From the NCBI RefSeq assembly GCF_030323865.1, contig NZ_CP066362.1, forward strand, positions 372,001 to 436,000: 64,000 bases of DNA, in the 5' to 3' direction. Below are positions 8,762 to 20,656 of the stretch, one piece after another. The notes beneath the pieces were generated by a model. That model was not told the DNA's origin, ran no database searches, and was given only the letters and a program-made list of their open reading frames with translations. The translations under genes were made by a program, and so were the position numbers. The stretch comes from Pseudarthrobacter defluvii (lineage in GTDB: Bacteria; Actinomycetota; Actinomycetes; Actinomycetales; Micrococcaceae). Position 1 is the stretch's first letter. Every line of letters starts with the position of its first letter.

Positions 8762-9775
8762 CTAGCCCGCCAGGAGGGTGGCGGCTTCCTGGCGGGTGGT
8801 GCCGGAGTCCTGGATGCCGTCGGCGATGTGGGCGAGTTCAGCGGGGATGTCGCGGCCTTTTTTGCGCATGGCGGTGGCCCAGAGGCGCCCGGCGCGGTAG
8901 GAGGATCGGACCAGGGGGCCGGACATGACGCCGAGGAACCCGATTTCTTCGGCTTCGTGCTGGAGGTCGACGAATTCCTGGGGCTTGACCCAGCGGTCCA
9001 CGGGCAGGTGCCGCTCACTGGGGCGCAGGTATTGGGTGATGGTGATCAGGTCGCACCCTGCCTGGTGGAGGTCTCGGAGGGCTTCGGAGATTTCCCCGCG
9101 AGTTTCGCCCATGCCCAGGATGAGGTTGGATTTGGTGACCATCCCGTGGTTGCGGCCCTGGGTGATGACGTCCAGGGAGCGGTCGTAGCGGAACGCGGGG
9201 CGGATGCGCTTGAAGATCCGGGGGACGGTTTCGACGTTGTGGGCGAAGACTTCGGGTTTGGAGTCGCAGATCGCTTTGATGTGGTCGGGGTTGCCGGAGA
9301 AGTCGGGGATGAGCAGTTCGACGCCGGTGCCGGGGTTCAGTTCGTGGATCTTGCGGACGGTTTCGGCGTAGAGCCAGACGCCTTCGTCCTCGAGGTCATC
9401 GCGGGCCACGCCGGTGACGGTGGCGTAGCGCAGCTGCATGGACTGGACGGAGCGGGCCACCTTGGTGGGTTCGAACCGGTCCAGGGGTGAGGGTTTGCCG
9501 GTGTCGATCTGGCAGAAGTCGCAGCGGCGGGTGCATTCGGACCCGCCGATCAGGAACGTGGCTTCCTTGTCTTCCCAGCATTCGAAGATGTTGGGGCAGC
9601 CGGCTTCCTCGCAGACGGTGTGCAGGCCTTCCTTTTTCACCAGGTTCTTCAGCCCGACGAACTCCGGGCCCATCTGGACCTTGGCCTTGATCCACTCCGG
9701 CTTGCGCTCCACCGGAACCGCAGCATTGCGCTGCTCGATCCGCAGCATCTTCCGGCCTTCAGGTGCCAATGTCAT
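8762..9775 (-). CDS. lipA: Lipoyl synthase (radical SAM)
   Basis: Inserts two sulfurs into the octanoyl group on carrier proteins such as GcvH, completing the lipoyl cofactor. Both [4Fe-4S] sites are visible in 337 residues: the auxiliary cluster ligands C55, C60 and C66 ([12 protein letters not shown]) and the radical-SAM motif C81-x3-C85-x2-C88 (CTRRCDFC). The C-terminal RSSYRAG motif carries the auxiliary-cluster serine. It is the last gene of the glycine/serine block, 58 bases after sdaA. That position makes sense because GcvH needs lipoylation. Confidence 0.96.
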   Translation of the reverse strand: MTLAPEGRKMLRIEQRNAAVPVERKPEWIKAKVQMGPEFVGLKNLVKKEGLHTVCEEAGCPNIFECWEDKEATFLIGGSECTRRCDFCQIDTGKPSPLDRFEPTKVARSVQSMQLRYATVTGVARDDLEDEGVWLYAETVRKIHELNPGTGVELLIPDFSGNPDHIKAICDSKPEVFAHNVETVPRIFKRIRPAFRYDRSLDVITQGRNHGMVTKSNLILGMGETRGEISEALRDLHQAGCDLITITQYLRPSERHLPVDRWVKPQEFVDLQHEAEEIGFLGVMSGPLVRSSYRAGRLWATAMRKKGRDIPAELAHIADGIQDSGTTRQEAATLLAG

Positions 9776-9833
9776 GGTCTTGTTTCCTTTGTTCGGTGGT
9801 TTTGCCGTTGGCTGAGCGTGTCGGGAACCGGTG

Positions 9834-11309
9834 TCAGCATTCGACGACGTTGACGGCGAGGCCGCCCATGGCGGTTTCCTTGTATTTGTCGCTCATGTCT
9901 TTGCCGGTTTCGCGCATGGTGATGATGACTTCGTCGAGGGAAACCCGGTGGGTGCCGTCGCCCCAGAGGGCCATTTTCGCGGCGTTGATCGCTTTCGCGG
10001 CGGCGATCGCGTTCCGTTCGATGCACGGGACCTGGACCAGCCCGCCGATCGGGTCACAGGTCAGGCCCAGGTTGTGTTCCATCGCGATTTCGGCCGCGTT
10101 TTCCACCTGCGCCGGGGTGCCGCCCATGACCTCCGCCAGGCCGGCGGCGGCCATCGAGGACGCGGACCCGACCTCGCCCTGGCAGCCGACCTCTGCCCCG
10201 GAGATCGAGGCCTGTTCCTTGTACAGCACCCCGACCGCGCCGGCGGCGAGCAGGAACCGCACCACCACACCGTCCCGGTCAGCCTGGGTGGCCTGGTCCA
10301 TGCCGGGGGCGAAGTGCAGCGCGTAGTACAGCACCGCGGGGATGATCCCGGCCGCCCCGTTCGTCGGCGCGGTGACCACCCGCCCGCCGGAAGCGTTCTC
10401 CTCGTTCACCGCCAACGCCACCAAGTTAACCCACTCCTGCCAATACCGTGGATCGTGCCGGCCCGCGTCCCAGGCCGCGTCCTGGTCCTCGCTGTTGTCC
10501 TGGTCCTCCAGGCCGTCGGCGCATTCCTTCTTCAGCCGGTCGTACCAGTCCGGGGCCCGGCGGCGGACCTTCAACCCGCCCGGCAGCACCCCGTCCCGCT
10601 TCAGGGACGTGGCCACGCAGTTTTCCATCACCGACCAGATCTGCAGCAGCCCGGCCCGGATCTCCCCCTCATCCCGGGAGGCCAGCTCGTTCCTGAACAT
10701 CACATCGGCGATGCCCAGCCCGGTCACCGCGCAGTGCTCCAACAGCTCAGCAGCGGTCCGGAACGGCAACGGCAACTCCTCCTTGGACGCATCCAGTTCC
10801 TGCTGCGCGGCATCCTCCCCACCCTCCCGGACGATGAACCCGCCACCGACCGAGAAGAACGTCGCCGCATGCAGCACCTCCCCGCCCGCATCAGAGACGG
10901 TGAACGTCATCCCGTTCGTATGCCGCGGCAACACCGTCAACGGCCGCAGCACCATATCCTCCACCCCGTACGGCAACGGCACACCGCCACCGGAAGCCTC
11001 CACCGCCCCGGCCAGGTTCAGGACCCCGGTCTCCGCGATCGAAGCCAGCCGCTCCTCCACCTCCGCCGGCAGGATCAACTCCGGATGAAACCCCTCCAAC
11101 CCCAACAGGACCGCCGTCATCGTCCCATGCCCATGCCCCGTCGCCGCCAGGGACCCATACAAATCCACCCGCAACGACCCCACGGAACCCAGCACCCCGG
11201 ACCCCACCAACTCCTCGGCAAAAACAGCAGCAGCCCGCATCGGCCCCACAGTATGCGAAGACGACGGACCAATACCGATCGAAAAAAGGTCAAAGACACC
11301 AACAGCCAT
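9834..11309 (-). CDS. sdaA: L-serine ammonia-lyase, iron-sulfur type
   Basis: Deaminates L-serine to pyruvate and ammonia with a [4Fe-4S] cluster. The 491-residue protein is the single-chain form, with the beta domain at about 1-165 ([18 protein letters not shown]) and the alpha catalytic domain after about 190 ([43 protein letters not shown]). Cluster cysteines are present in the last two segments. With glyA and the glycine cleavage genes upstream it completes a route from glycine to pyruvate. A palindromic repeat separates it from glyA. Confidence 0.94.
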   Translation of the reverse strand: MAVGVFDLFSIGIGPSSSHTVGPMRAAAVFAEELVGSGVLGSVGSLRVDLYGSLAATGHGHGTMTAVLLGLEGFHPELILPAEVEERLASIAETGVLNLAGAVEASGGGVPLPYGVEDMVLRPLTVLPRHTNGMTFTVSDAGGEVLHAATFFSVGGGFIVREGGEDAAQQELDASKEELPLPFRTAAELLEHCAVTGLGIADVMFRNELASRDEGEIRAGLLQIWSVMENCVATSLKRDGVLPGGLKVRRRAPDWYDRLKKECADGLEDQDNSEDQDAAWDAGRHDPRYWQEWVNLVALAVNEENASGGRVVTAPTNGAAGIIPAVLYYALHFAPGMDQATQADRDGVVVRFLLAAGAVGVLYKEQASISGAEVGCQGEVGSASSMAAAGLAEVMGGTPAQVENAAEIAMEHNLGLTCDPIGGLVQVPCIERNAIAAAKAINAAKMALWGDGTHRVSLDEVIITMRETGKDMSDKYKETAMGGLAVNVVEC

Positions 11310-11344
11310 GCGGGGATTCCTAACTAAAAATTACGATCGGAGCG

Positions 11345-11388
11345 GGTTTCGACGGGCTCAACCACCTCTGGCTGAGCCCGTCGAAACC
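11345..11388. repeat. REP-like perfect inverted repeat
   Basis: A perfect 16-bp stem, GGTTTCGACGGGCTCA (11345-11360) against TGAGCCCGTCGAAACC (11373-11388), with a 12-base loop. There is no T-run on either side, so it is not a normal terminator. The GTTTCGACNNGCTCA type is, as I recall, a common dispersed palindrome in Micrococcaceae. It sits between glyA and sdaA and could adjust mRNA decay. Confidence 0.7.
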
Positions 11389-11392
11389 AAGT

Positions 11393-12727
11393 TCAGGACA
11401 GCGGTGCGATGCCCGGGTAGAGCGGGTGGGCTGCGGCGAGTGCTTCGACGCGGTGACGCAGACCGGAAAGGTCGGCATCGGCGTCGGCGATTAATGCCTC
11501 GGCGATGATGTCCGCAACCTCGCGGAAGGCGTCCTCGCCGAAGCCACGGGTGGCCAGGGCGGGGGTGCCGATGCGCAGGCCCGACGTCACCATCGGAGGA
11601 CGTGGGTCGAAGGGGACTGCATTGCGGTTGACGGTGATATCGATTGCCGCGAGTCGGTCTTCGGCCTGCTGTCCGTTGAGCGCGCAGTTCCGCAGGTCCA
11701 CGAGGACCAGGTGCACATCCGTGCCTCCGGACACCACGCTGATGCCCTTGGCCGTGACGTCGGGCTGGACCAGGCGCTGGGCCAGGATGCGGGCACCTGC
11801 GAGGACCCGCTCCTGCCGCTCACGGAACTCCTCGGAGGCGGCGATCTTGAACGCCACAGCCTTGCCGGCGATCACGTGCTCCAGCGGCCCGCCCTGCTGC
11901 CCCGGGAACACGGCGGAGTTGATCTTCTTGGCAACGTCGGGGTCGTTGGACAGGATGATGCCGCCGCGCGGACCGGCAAGGGTCTTGTGCGTGGTGGAGG
12001 TGGTGACATGGGCATGCGGGACCGGCGACGGGTGCAGGCCCGCGGCCACCAGCCCGGCGAAGTGCGCCATGTCCACCATCAGATAGGCACCAACGGAGTC
12101 CGCGATCCGCCGGAACTCAGCGAAGTCCAGCTGCCTTGCGTAGGCCGACCAGCCAGCCACGATCAGCTGCGGCTTGTGCTCCTGCGCCAGCCGCTCCACT
12201 TCCGCCATGTCGATGGTGTGGGTGTCCTCACGGACCTGGTACGGCACCACGTTGTACAGCTTCCCGGAGAAGTTGATCTTCATGCCGTGGGTTAGGTGGC
12301 CGCCGTGGGCAAGGTTCAGGCCCATGATGGTGTCACCGGGCTTGATCAGTGCGTGCATCACCGAGGCGTTTGCCTGCGCGCCGGAGTGCGGCTGGACGTT
12401 GGCGAACTCCGCGCCGAACAGGGCTTTCACCCGGTCGATGGCGAGCTGCTCGATAACGTCCACGTGCTCGCAGCCGCCATAGTAGCGCTTGCCGGGGTAG
12501 CCCTCGGCGTACTTGTTGGTCAGTACCGAGCCCTGCGCCTGCATTACGGCTGCGGCAGTGTGGTTCTCGGAAGCGATCATTTCCAGGCCGTCGCGCTGGC
12601 GGCCCAGTTCGTCGTCGATCTTTGCCGCGATCTCGGGGTCCAGGACGGACAGGTCGGCGTTCAGGCTGGGGGAGACCACCTGCTCGAAGGCCATGGTTGT
12701 ACCGGTGCCTGCGGCCGCGGCGCTCAC
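11393..12727 (-). CDS. glyA: Serine hydroxymethyltransferase
   Basis: PLP enzyme interconverting glycine plus 5,10-methylene-tetrahydrofolate and serine. Beside the glycine cleavage genes it uses the methylene-THF they release. It has 444 residues; the PLP lysine is K248 in [12 protein letters not shown], and the conserved segments [21 protein letters not shown] and HSGAQAN are present. The GTG start at 12727 overlaps the gcvH stop by 4 bases (GTGA). A second possible start, Met12, lies just before the conserved region. Confidence 0.95.
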   Translation of the reverse strand: MSAAAAGTGTTMAFEQVVSPSLNADLSVLDPEIAAKIDDELGRQRDGLEMIASENHTAAAVMQAQGSVLTNKYAEGYPGKRYYGGCEHVDVIEQLAIDRVKALFGAEFANVQPHSGAQANASVMHALIKPGDTIMGLNLAHGGHLTHGMKINFSGKLYNVVPYQVREDTHTIDMAEVERLAQEHKPQLIVAGWSAYARQLDFAEFRRIADSVGAYLMVDMAHFAGLVAAGLHPSPVPHAHVTTSTTHKTLAGPRGGIILSNDPDVAKKINSAVFPGQQGGPLEHVIAGKAVAFKIAASEEFRERQERVLAGARILAQRLVQPDVTAKGISVVSGGTDVHLVLVDLRNCALNGQQAEDRLAAIDITVNRNAVPFDPRPPMVTSGLRIGTPALATRGFGEDAFREVADIIAEALIADADADLSGLRHRVEALAAAHPLYPGIAPLS

Positions 12728-13107
12728 AGTTCGCCGCCGTTTGCCGCAGCGTATTCCTCAGCGGACAGCAGCGGGCCTTCCTCGGTGACGGCCACCTTGA
12801 AGAGCCAGCCGGCGCCGTAAGGGTCGCTGTTGATGAGTGCGGGGTCGGACACCACGGCGTCGTTGATCTCGGTGACCTCACCGGTGACGGGCGCGTAGAG
12901 GTCGGACACGGACTTGGTGGATTCCACCTCGCCGCAGGTCTCGCCGGCGGTCACGGTAGAACCCACCTCGGGCAGATCCACGTACACAATGTCGCCCAGG
13001 GCATCGGCGGCCACGGCGGAAATACCAATCCCCGCAGGCCCGGACCCGTCAACAGCAACCCATTCATGCTCGGCGGAGTACTTCAGTTCAGCTACAACGT
13101 TGCTCAT
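12724..13107 (-). CDS. gcvH: Glycine cleavage system H protein
   Basis: Lipoyl carrier shuttling the aminomethyl group between GcvP, GcvT and lipoamide dehydrogenase. It has 127 residues, the normal length. The lipoylated lysine is K65 in [15 protein letters not shown], and the first strand carries the typical YSAEHEW. Its stop overlaps the glyA start. It lies 228 bases after gcvT, and the gap holds direct repeats, so it may have its own promoter or processing site. Confidence 0.96.
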   Translation of the reverse strand: MSNVVAELKYSAEHEWVAVDGSGPAGIGISAVAADALGDIVYVDLPEVGSTVTAGETCGEVESTKSVSDLYAPVTGEVTEINDAVVSDPALINSDPYGAGWLFKVAVTEEGPLLSAEEYAAANGGEL

Positions 13108-13130
13108 AATTTTTCCTATTGTTCGTGTGT

Positions 13131-13212
13131 GAAAAGTGAGAGAGCGTCCGCACTAAACCCGCCAAAAGTGAGCGGGCGTCGGTCTAAAACCCACCAAAAG
13201 TGAGCGGGCGTC
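13131..13212. repeat. Short direct repeats between gcvT and gcvH
   Basis: Two near-identical units, TAAACCCGCCAAAAGTGAGC plus GGGCGTC (13154-13180) and a close copy at 13185-13212, are preceded by a degenerate third copy (AAAAGTGAGAGAGCGTC, from about 13132). The period is about 31 bases with short, unequal spacers. There are too few copies and too little spacer for a CRISPR array. The rest of the 13108-13335 gap is GC-rich with no gene. Confidence 0.6.
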
Positions 13213-13335
13213 AGGCCCCTGCGGGCCGGCCTCCGGCAGCATGCGTCTAAGGGAGCGTCACGTCCGCCCAGCGGGCGTCTACGCGACCGAGCATGCAGAG
13301 GAGGGCGGCCCGTTGGGCCAACCAGCCGCGCCGGC

Positions 13336-14469
13336 CTACTTTTGGCGACGGTAGAACGGCAGGGCTACTACTTCGAAGCGTTCGGGCTTGCCGCGGAGGT
13401 CTACGTCCAGGACGGTGCCGGGCTCGGCGAATTCGACGTCGACGTAGGCCATTGCGATGGGGTAGCCGAGGGTGGGCGACGGCTGGCCGGAGGTCACTTC
13501 GCCAACGAGGGTGCCGTCCTTGAGGACAGGGTAGTGGCCGCGGGCGGCGCGGCGTCCGGCGCCCTTGAGGCCCACGAGCTTCTGACCGATGGTGGAGCCG
13601 ACGCCGGCAGCCTTGATGGCGGCCAGGGCTTCCTTTCCCACGAAGTCGCTTTCCTTGGCCAGCGACACCACCGGGCCCAGCCCAGCCGCGTAGGCGTTCA
13701 CGTGGCGGGAGAGCTCGTTGCCGTAGAGCGGCATGCCTGCTTCAAGGCGGAGGGAATCACGGGCTGCGAGGCCGGCGGGGACCAGGCCATGTCCTTCCCC
13801 GGCTTCCAGCAGTGCTTCCCACAGCGCGGGCGCGTCCAGATTGGGAACGTAGATTTCGAACCCGTCCTCGCCGGTGTAACCGGTCCGGGCCACGAGCAGG
13901 TCGCGGACGGCACCCCCGAAGCTGACGCCCACTTCAACTGCGGCGTAGTACTTCAGATCCGTGACCAGGGCGTGCTGTTCTGCGGGAACCAGCTGCAGCA
14001 GGATGGCCTCGGCGGCGGGACCCTGGACGGCGATGAGGGAAGTTTCCACGGAGGCATCTTCAACGGTCACGTCGAAGTTGGCGGCGCGTTCCTGCAAGGC
14101 ATCGGCCACCACCTTCGCGTTGCCCGCATTCGGCACCACGAGGAACTTGTCATCAGCCCTGCGGTAGGTGATGAGGTCGTCGATGATGCCGCCGTCGGCG
14201 TCACAGATCAAGGAGTACTTGGCCTTCCCGACGGCGACCGCGGACAACTTGCCGGCAAGGGCGTAGTCCAGGATCGCGGCAGCGTCCGGCCCGGTCACCC
14301 AGACCTCGCCCATGTGGGAGAGGTCGAACAGGCCGGCAGCCTTGCGCACGGCGTGGTGTTCGGCGAGCTCGGAGTTGTACTTGAGCGGCATCTGCCAGCC
14401 ACCGAAGTCCGTGAAGGAGGCCCCGGCCTTCTTGTGCTGCTCGTAGAGAGCGGTGTAGTTCTCAGTCAT
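13336..14469 (-). CDS. gcvT: Aminomethyltransferase (glycine cleavage T protein)
   Basis: Transfers the methylene group from aminomethyl-lipoyl GcvH to tetrahydrofolate and releases ammonia. The 377-residue protein has the GcvT folate-binding domain (GGWQMPLKY, FDLSHMGE near the N-terminus, TGYTGEDGFEIY in the middle) and the C-terminal barrel ending in DVDLRGKPERFEV. It starts 11 bases after the gcvP stop, so the two are co-transcribed and under the glycine riboswitch. Confidence 0.96.
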   Translation of the reverse strand: MTENYTALYEQHKKAGASFTDFGGWQMPLKYNSELAEHHAVRKAAGLFDLSHMGEVWVTGPDAAAILDYALAGKLSAVAVGKAKYSLICDADGGIIDDLITYRRADDKFLVVPNAGNAKVVADALQERAANFDVTVEDASVETSLIAVQGPAAEAILLQLVPAEQHALVTDLKYYAAVEVGVSFGGAVRDLLVARTGYTGEDGFEIYVPNLDAPALWEALLEAGEGHGLVPAGLAARDSLRLEAGMPLYGNELSRHVNAYAAGLGPVVSLAKESDFVGKEALAAIKAAGVGSTIGQKLVGLKGAGRRAARGHYPVLKDGTLVGEVTSGQPSPTLGYPIAMAYVDVEFAEPGTVLDVDLRGKPERFEVVALPFYRRQK

Positions 14470-14480
14470 TGGGTGAGTCC

Positions 14481-17342
<2,862 letters not shown>

Positions 17343-17600
17343 GAGGAACTCCAGTTCTGGCCGGCCGAAGGTGGCACGGCGTGGGATGGGTTCCTCCCCG
17401 CTCTGTATTGGACCTGAGAGATTCCGCGTTGCCTGCTCTTGGCAGGGGGCCGCTTGCACCGTCGGTGAACCAGGCAAAAGCCCGGTTGCTTTCCAGAGTC
17501 GCCTCGCCATGACGGTACGTGGGCCTGAGAGATTCCTGGGGAGGATTTGCTCCTACGGCGCCTGCCCGGTGTTTCGCCGGGAGGACTCTCCCGTCACAGC
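17343..17600 (-). ncRNA. Tandem glycine riboswitch in the gcvP leader
   Basis: Read on the minus strand, aptamer 1 (about 17597-17512) has GGGAGAG, GCCGTAGGAGCAA and the hallmark TCTCTCAGG. Aptamer 2 (about 17502-17398) has CTCTGGAAAGC, CACCGACGGTGCAA, TCTCTCAGGTCC and the closing ACAGAG. This is the classic two-aptamer glycine architecture. The platform is short: GAGGAAC directly after aptamer 2 (17396-17390) can pair perfectly with GTTCCTC (17349-17343), which touches the gcvP ATG and overlaps its GGAG. That suggests control of translation. Confidence 0.92.
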
Positions 17601-17737
17601 TCGAAAGGCTTATTCAAATGTGGGTGATTCGGCTCACAAGGTATCGGGATATGCGGCCGGTGGCAAATCGCGGGCTCCTGAAGCGGGTCAGATACAGGAA
17701 GATGACAGGGCCTTGCTCCGCTTGTGTCGGGAAGGGT

Positions 17738-17767
17738 TTGACATTGCATCGTGACGGACACCACACT
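17738..17767 (+). promoter_or_regulatory. Candidate promoter for the permease riboswitch transcript
   Basis: TTGACA (17738-17743), 18 bases, CACACT (17762-17767) points toward the plus-strand riboswitch. The -35 is perfect and the -10 weak. The roughly 300 bases between the two riboswitches (17601-17900) hold no gene and no clear minus-strand promoter, only this site and a small GC hairpin around 17850-17873. Confidence 0.35.
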
Positions 17768-17900
17768 GATCCCCGGGATTGGCGCCGTCTGCGGCTGGCT
17801 CAGCGTATCCGGAGCAGTCCGACTGCCGGCGCCCGTCCCGACGCATGACCGCTGCGGCCCTTACGGGCTGCGGTTTCCAACTGAACATGCCTTCGACCTG

Positions 17901-18138
17901 CGGCGGGAGAGCCTTGCCGGGTACATTTAGCAGGCGCCGTAGGAGCAAACCCTCCCCAGGAAACTCTCAGGCCCACGTACCGCCGCGGACAGGCAACTCT
18001 GGAAAGCAGCCAGGCATGCCCTGGCTCACCGACGGTGCAAGCGGCTTGGGCTGCGGAAACTCTCAGGTTCCCTACAGAGCGGGGAGGAACCAAATCTTTT
18101 GCGGTACCCAAAATGCCGCTTTACCGATGGAGTTCCTC
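17901..18138 (+). ncRNA. Tandem glycine riboswitch upstream of the CycA-type permease
   Basis: Aptamer 1 (about 17903-17990) carries GGGAGAG, GCCGTAGGAGCAA and ACTCTCAGG. Aptamer 2 (about 17996-18080) carries CTCTGGAAAGC, CACCGACGGTGCAA, ACTCTCAGGTTC and ACAGAG. As in the gcvP leader, GAGGAAC follows aptamer 2 (18084-18090) and is complementary to GTTCCTC at 18132-18138, directly before the ATG. Bases 17931-17982 are an inverted near-copy (2 differences in 52) of 17513-17564 in the gcvP riboswitch, so one probably arose from the other. Confidence 0.92.
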
Positions 18139-19671
18139 ATGGCGATTCATCCCCCCACGTCCAACGGCGAACCAGCGCGCAACGGCGCGCGCACGGCGGT
18201 CCGCAGCGAGCCTCCCCACCTGGAACGGCAGCTGACCAACCGCCATATCCAGCTCATTGCCATCGGCGGCGCGATCGGCACCGGCCTCTTCATGGGCTCC
18301 GGCAAAACCATTTCCGCGGCCGGCCCGTCCGTGATCTTCGTGTACATGATCATCGGGTTCATGCTCTTCTTCGTCATGCGCGCCATGGGCGAACTGCTGC
18401 TGAGCAACCTGAACTACAAGTCCTTCAGCGACTTCGCTGCGGACCTCCTGGGGCCGTGGGCCGGCTTCTTCACCGGCTGGACGTACTGGTTCTGCTGGGT
18501 AATCACCGGCATCGCGGACGTTATCGCCATCGCCGGCTACTCCAAGGAACTGTGGCCGGCGCTGCCGCTCTGGATCCCTGGCCTGGCCACCATCGGCATC
18601 CTGCTCCTGCTGAACCTCGCCACGGTCAAGGCCTTCGGCGAGACCGAGTTCTGGTTCGCCCTCATCAAGATTGTCGCCATCGCTGCGCTCATCATCGTGG
18701 GCCTTTTCATGATTTTCACCGGCTTCCAGTCCGACACGGGCACGGCCAGCTTCACCAACCTGTGGAGCCACGGCGGGTTCTTCCCCAACGAATTCATGGG
18801 CTTCGTAGCCGGATTCCAGATCGCCGTGTTCGCCTTCGTCGGCATTGAACTGGTGGGCACCACCGCCGCCGAGGCCAAGAACCCGGAGAAGACCCTGCCC
18901 AAGGCCATCAACGCCATCCCGGTCCGCGTACTCCTGTTCTACGTGGGCGCGCTGGTCATCCTGATGGCCGTCACCCCGTGGACCCAGTTCGCCGCTGGCC
19001 ACAGCCCCTTCATCGGCATGTTCTCCCTGGCCGGCCTCGGCGCCGCGGCCACCGTGGTCAACCTGGTGGTCCTCACCTCGGCCATGTCCTCCGCCAACTC
19101 CGGCATCTACTCCACGTCCCGCATGGTCTTCGGCCTTGCCCAGGAGGGCGACGCGCCGGGCATCTTCAGCCGCCTGTCCACGAGGAAGGTGCCCAGCAAC
19201 GCCCTGCGCCTGTCCTGCGTGCTGCTGCTCTCCGGCGTCGTCCTCATGTACGCCGGCCAGGACGTTGGCAAGGCGTTCGAAATGGTGACCACAGTGTCCG
19301 CCGTCTGCTTCATCTTCGTCTGGTCGATCATCCTGGCCAGCTACATCTCGTTCCGTCGCCGCCGCCCCCATCTGCACGCGGCGTCGAACTTTAAGATGCC
19401 AGGCGGCACCCCCGCGGTCTGGGTGGTCTACGCGTTCTTCGCGTTCGTCCTCTGGGCGCTGACCACCCAACCGGACACCCTCATCGCCTTGTTGGTGACG
19501 CCCACCTGGTTCGTCGTCCTTGGCGTGGCCTGGGCCGTCCTGCGGCGCCGACCCGCACACCTTGCCCGCTTCGAGGTCTTCCGCGCCGAGCTTCGCAATG
19601 ACGCCGCGGTGGCAGCCGGACGGAGCGCCGCCGGGGTGTCCGCCGAAGAGGTAGAGCAGGCCAGGAAGTAA
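18139..19671 (+). CDS. cycA: CycA-type amino acid permease (glycine/alanine/serine)
   Basis: APC-superfamily transporter in the amino acid transporter (AAT) family, 510 residues, 12 predicted helices. It has the hallmark first helix AIGGAIGTGLFMGSG (about residues 35-50) and a well-conserved FVGIELVG segment. It is closest in pattern to D-serine/D-alanine/glycine transporters. The glycine riboswitch directly ahead strongly suggests glycine is a substrate or signal (inference). The ATG at 18139 has GGAG six bases upstream, a context identical to gcvP. An in-frame ATG at 18127 would lie before that GGAG and is less likely. The C-terminal tail from about 465 is charged and cytoplasmic. Confidence 0.92.
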   Translation: MAIHPPTSNGEPARNGARTAVRSEPPHLERQLTNRHIQLIAIGGAIGTGLFMGSGKTISAAGPSVIFVYMIIGFMLFFVMRAMGELLLSNLNYKSFSDFAADLLGPWAGFFTGWTYWFCWVITGIADVIAIAGYSKELWPALPLWIPGLATIGILLLLNLATVKAFGETEFWFALIKIVAIAALIIVGLFMIFTGFQSDTGTASFTNLWSHGGFFPNEFMGFVAGFQIAVFAFVGIELVGTTAAEAKNPEKTLPKAINAIPVRVLLFYVGALVILMAVTPWTQFAAGHSPFIGMFSLAGLGAAATVVNLVVLTSAMSSANSGIYSTSRMVFGLAQEGDAPGIFSRLSTRKVPSNALRLSCVLLLSGVVLMYAGQDVGKAFEMVTTVSAVCFIFVWSIILASYISFRRRRPHLHAASNFKMPGGTPAVWVVYAFFAFVLWALTTQPDTLIALLVTPTWFVVLGVAWAVLRRRPAHLARFEVFRAELRNDAAVAAGRSAAGVSAEEVEQARK

Positions 19672-19764
19672 CGGCCGACGGCGGGCTGCCGGGCAGGTGC
19701 GTTGGATCCAATGATGGGTCCGGCCTGCCAAGGTAGCCCGCCCGCCGGTGCCGGGCGCGGAAGT

Positions 19765-19789
19765 TAAGCATACTTAGTGTTTATCCACA
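19765..19789. promoter_or_regulatory. TAAG-N4-CTTA palindrome and a DnaA-box-like 9-mer
   Basis: TAAGCATACTTA (19765-19776) is a palindrome of the form TAAG-N4-CTTA, also seen near 37753 and at 39702. TTATCCACA (19781-19789) is identical to the consensus DnaA box. Both lie in the promoter region of the gene at 19847. A single DnaA box does not make an origin. Confidence 0.4.
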
Positions 19790-19846
19790 TAGGATGGAAA
19801 GAGCACGGCAGCCTCCCGCTGCAGGTCGATTTGAATGAAGGTGACC

Positions 19847-20656
19847 ATGGCCCGGCGCAGCAATCCCGCACTTCGTATCGCACAGGAAACCGCCCACAGA
19901 ACCATGTTCGACTCCGACGGCAAGCCCAAGCCCGGCGTCCACAACATGCTTCTGAAGGCGGTGCAGATCCAGCGGCCGCTGGTGGTTGGCTACATCCGGC
20001 GGCTCCAAAAGAAGCACCCCCGCGCAACGGCTGCCCAGTTGGCGGACATCGCCGAGCGCGACTACCTGCGTGCTGTCGCCGGTGGCGGCGCCGTGGTGGG
20101 CGCTACCGCCGTCGTACCCGGTGTTGGCACTGTGGCGTCGCTGGGACTGTCCGCCGCCGCCACCGTGGGCTTCCTGGAAGCAACGGCACTGTACGCAACC
20201 TCGCTGGCCGAACTTCACGGCATCCGCCTCACCAACCCGGAGAAGGCCGGCACCATGGTCATGGCCATCATGCTCGGCGAGGAGGGTACCGCCCTGCTGG
20301 GAACGCTGAGTGGCCAGGCCTCCGGCAGCGGCAACAGCGCCGCCAATAACTGGGGCAATGTGCTTTCCAAGTCGATGGTGGGGCCGGGCTTCGGCAGTGT
20401 ACGCAAGCGTATCCAGCACGCCTTCCTCAAGAACCTGCTCAAGCGGCAGGGTACTGCCCTGTTCGGCAGGGCGCTCCCGTTCGGCATAGGGGCCGTTGTG
20501 GGAGGAGCCGGTAACCTCGTGATGGGCCGTGCGGTGGCCAAGAATGCCCGTGAGGCGTTCGGGCCGATGCCGGACACCATTCCCGGGGAGCTGACCGCAG
20601 CTGCCGGGCCGGACCACCTGACGCTGGAAGGCAACATACTTGGATCTCAACGCTGA
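19847..20656 (+). CDS. Conserved hypothetical protein with glycine-rich hydrophobic segments
   Basis: I do not recognise this 269-residue protein with certainty. It has a basic N-terminus (MARRSNPALRIA), an amphipathic helical region to about 75, then Gly/Ala-rich hydrophobic stretches at about 80-120 and again near 215-240. These could associate with or insert into the membrane, somewhat like EcsC-type proteins. The ATG at 19847 has GAAGG six bases upstream; an ATG at 19835 lies before that RBS. Its last 17 bases overlap the start of the PxpA gene, so the two are probably co-translated. Confidence 0.7.
   Translation: MARRSNPALRIAQETAHRTMFDSDGKPKPGVHNMLLKAVQIQRPLVVGYIRRLQKKHPRATAAQLADIAERDYLRAVAGGGAVVGATAVVPGVGTVASLGLSAAATVGFLEATALYATSLAELHGIRLTNPEKAGTMVMAIMLGEEGTALLGTLSGQASGSGNSAANNWGNVLSKSMVGPGFGSVRKRIQHAFLKNLLKRQGTALFGRALPFGIGAVVGGAGNLVMGRAVAKNAREAFGPMPDTIPGELTAAAGPDHLTLEGNILGSQR

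Noticed and set aside
13131..13212. Possible CRISPR remnant
   Set aside because: Only two good repeat units, spacers of a few bases, and no cas genes.
18121..19731. 536-codon open frame on the minus strand opposite cycA
   Set aside because: It mirrors the permease gene, has an implausible Gly/Glu/Asp/His-rich composition and no recognisable domain. A by-product of high GC.
19781..19789. Replication origin suggested by a perfect DnaA box
   Set aside because: A single box, with no cluster, no AT-rich unwinding region and no dnaA or dnaN nearby.
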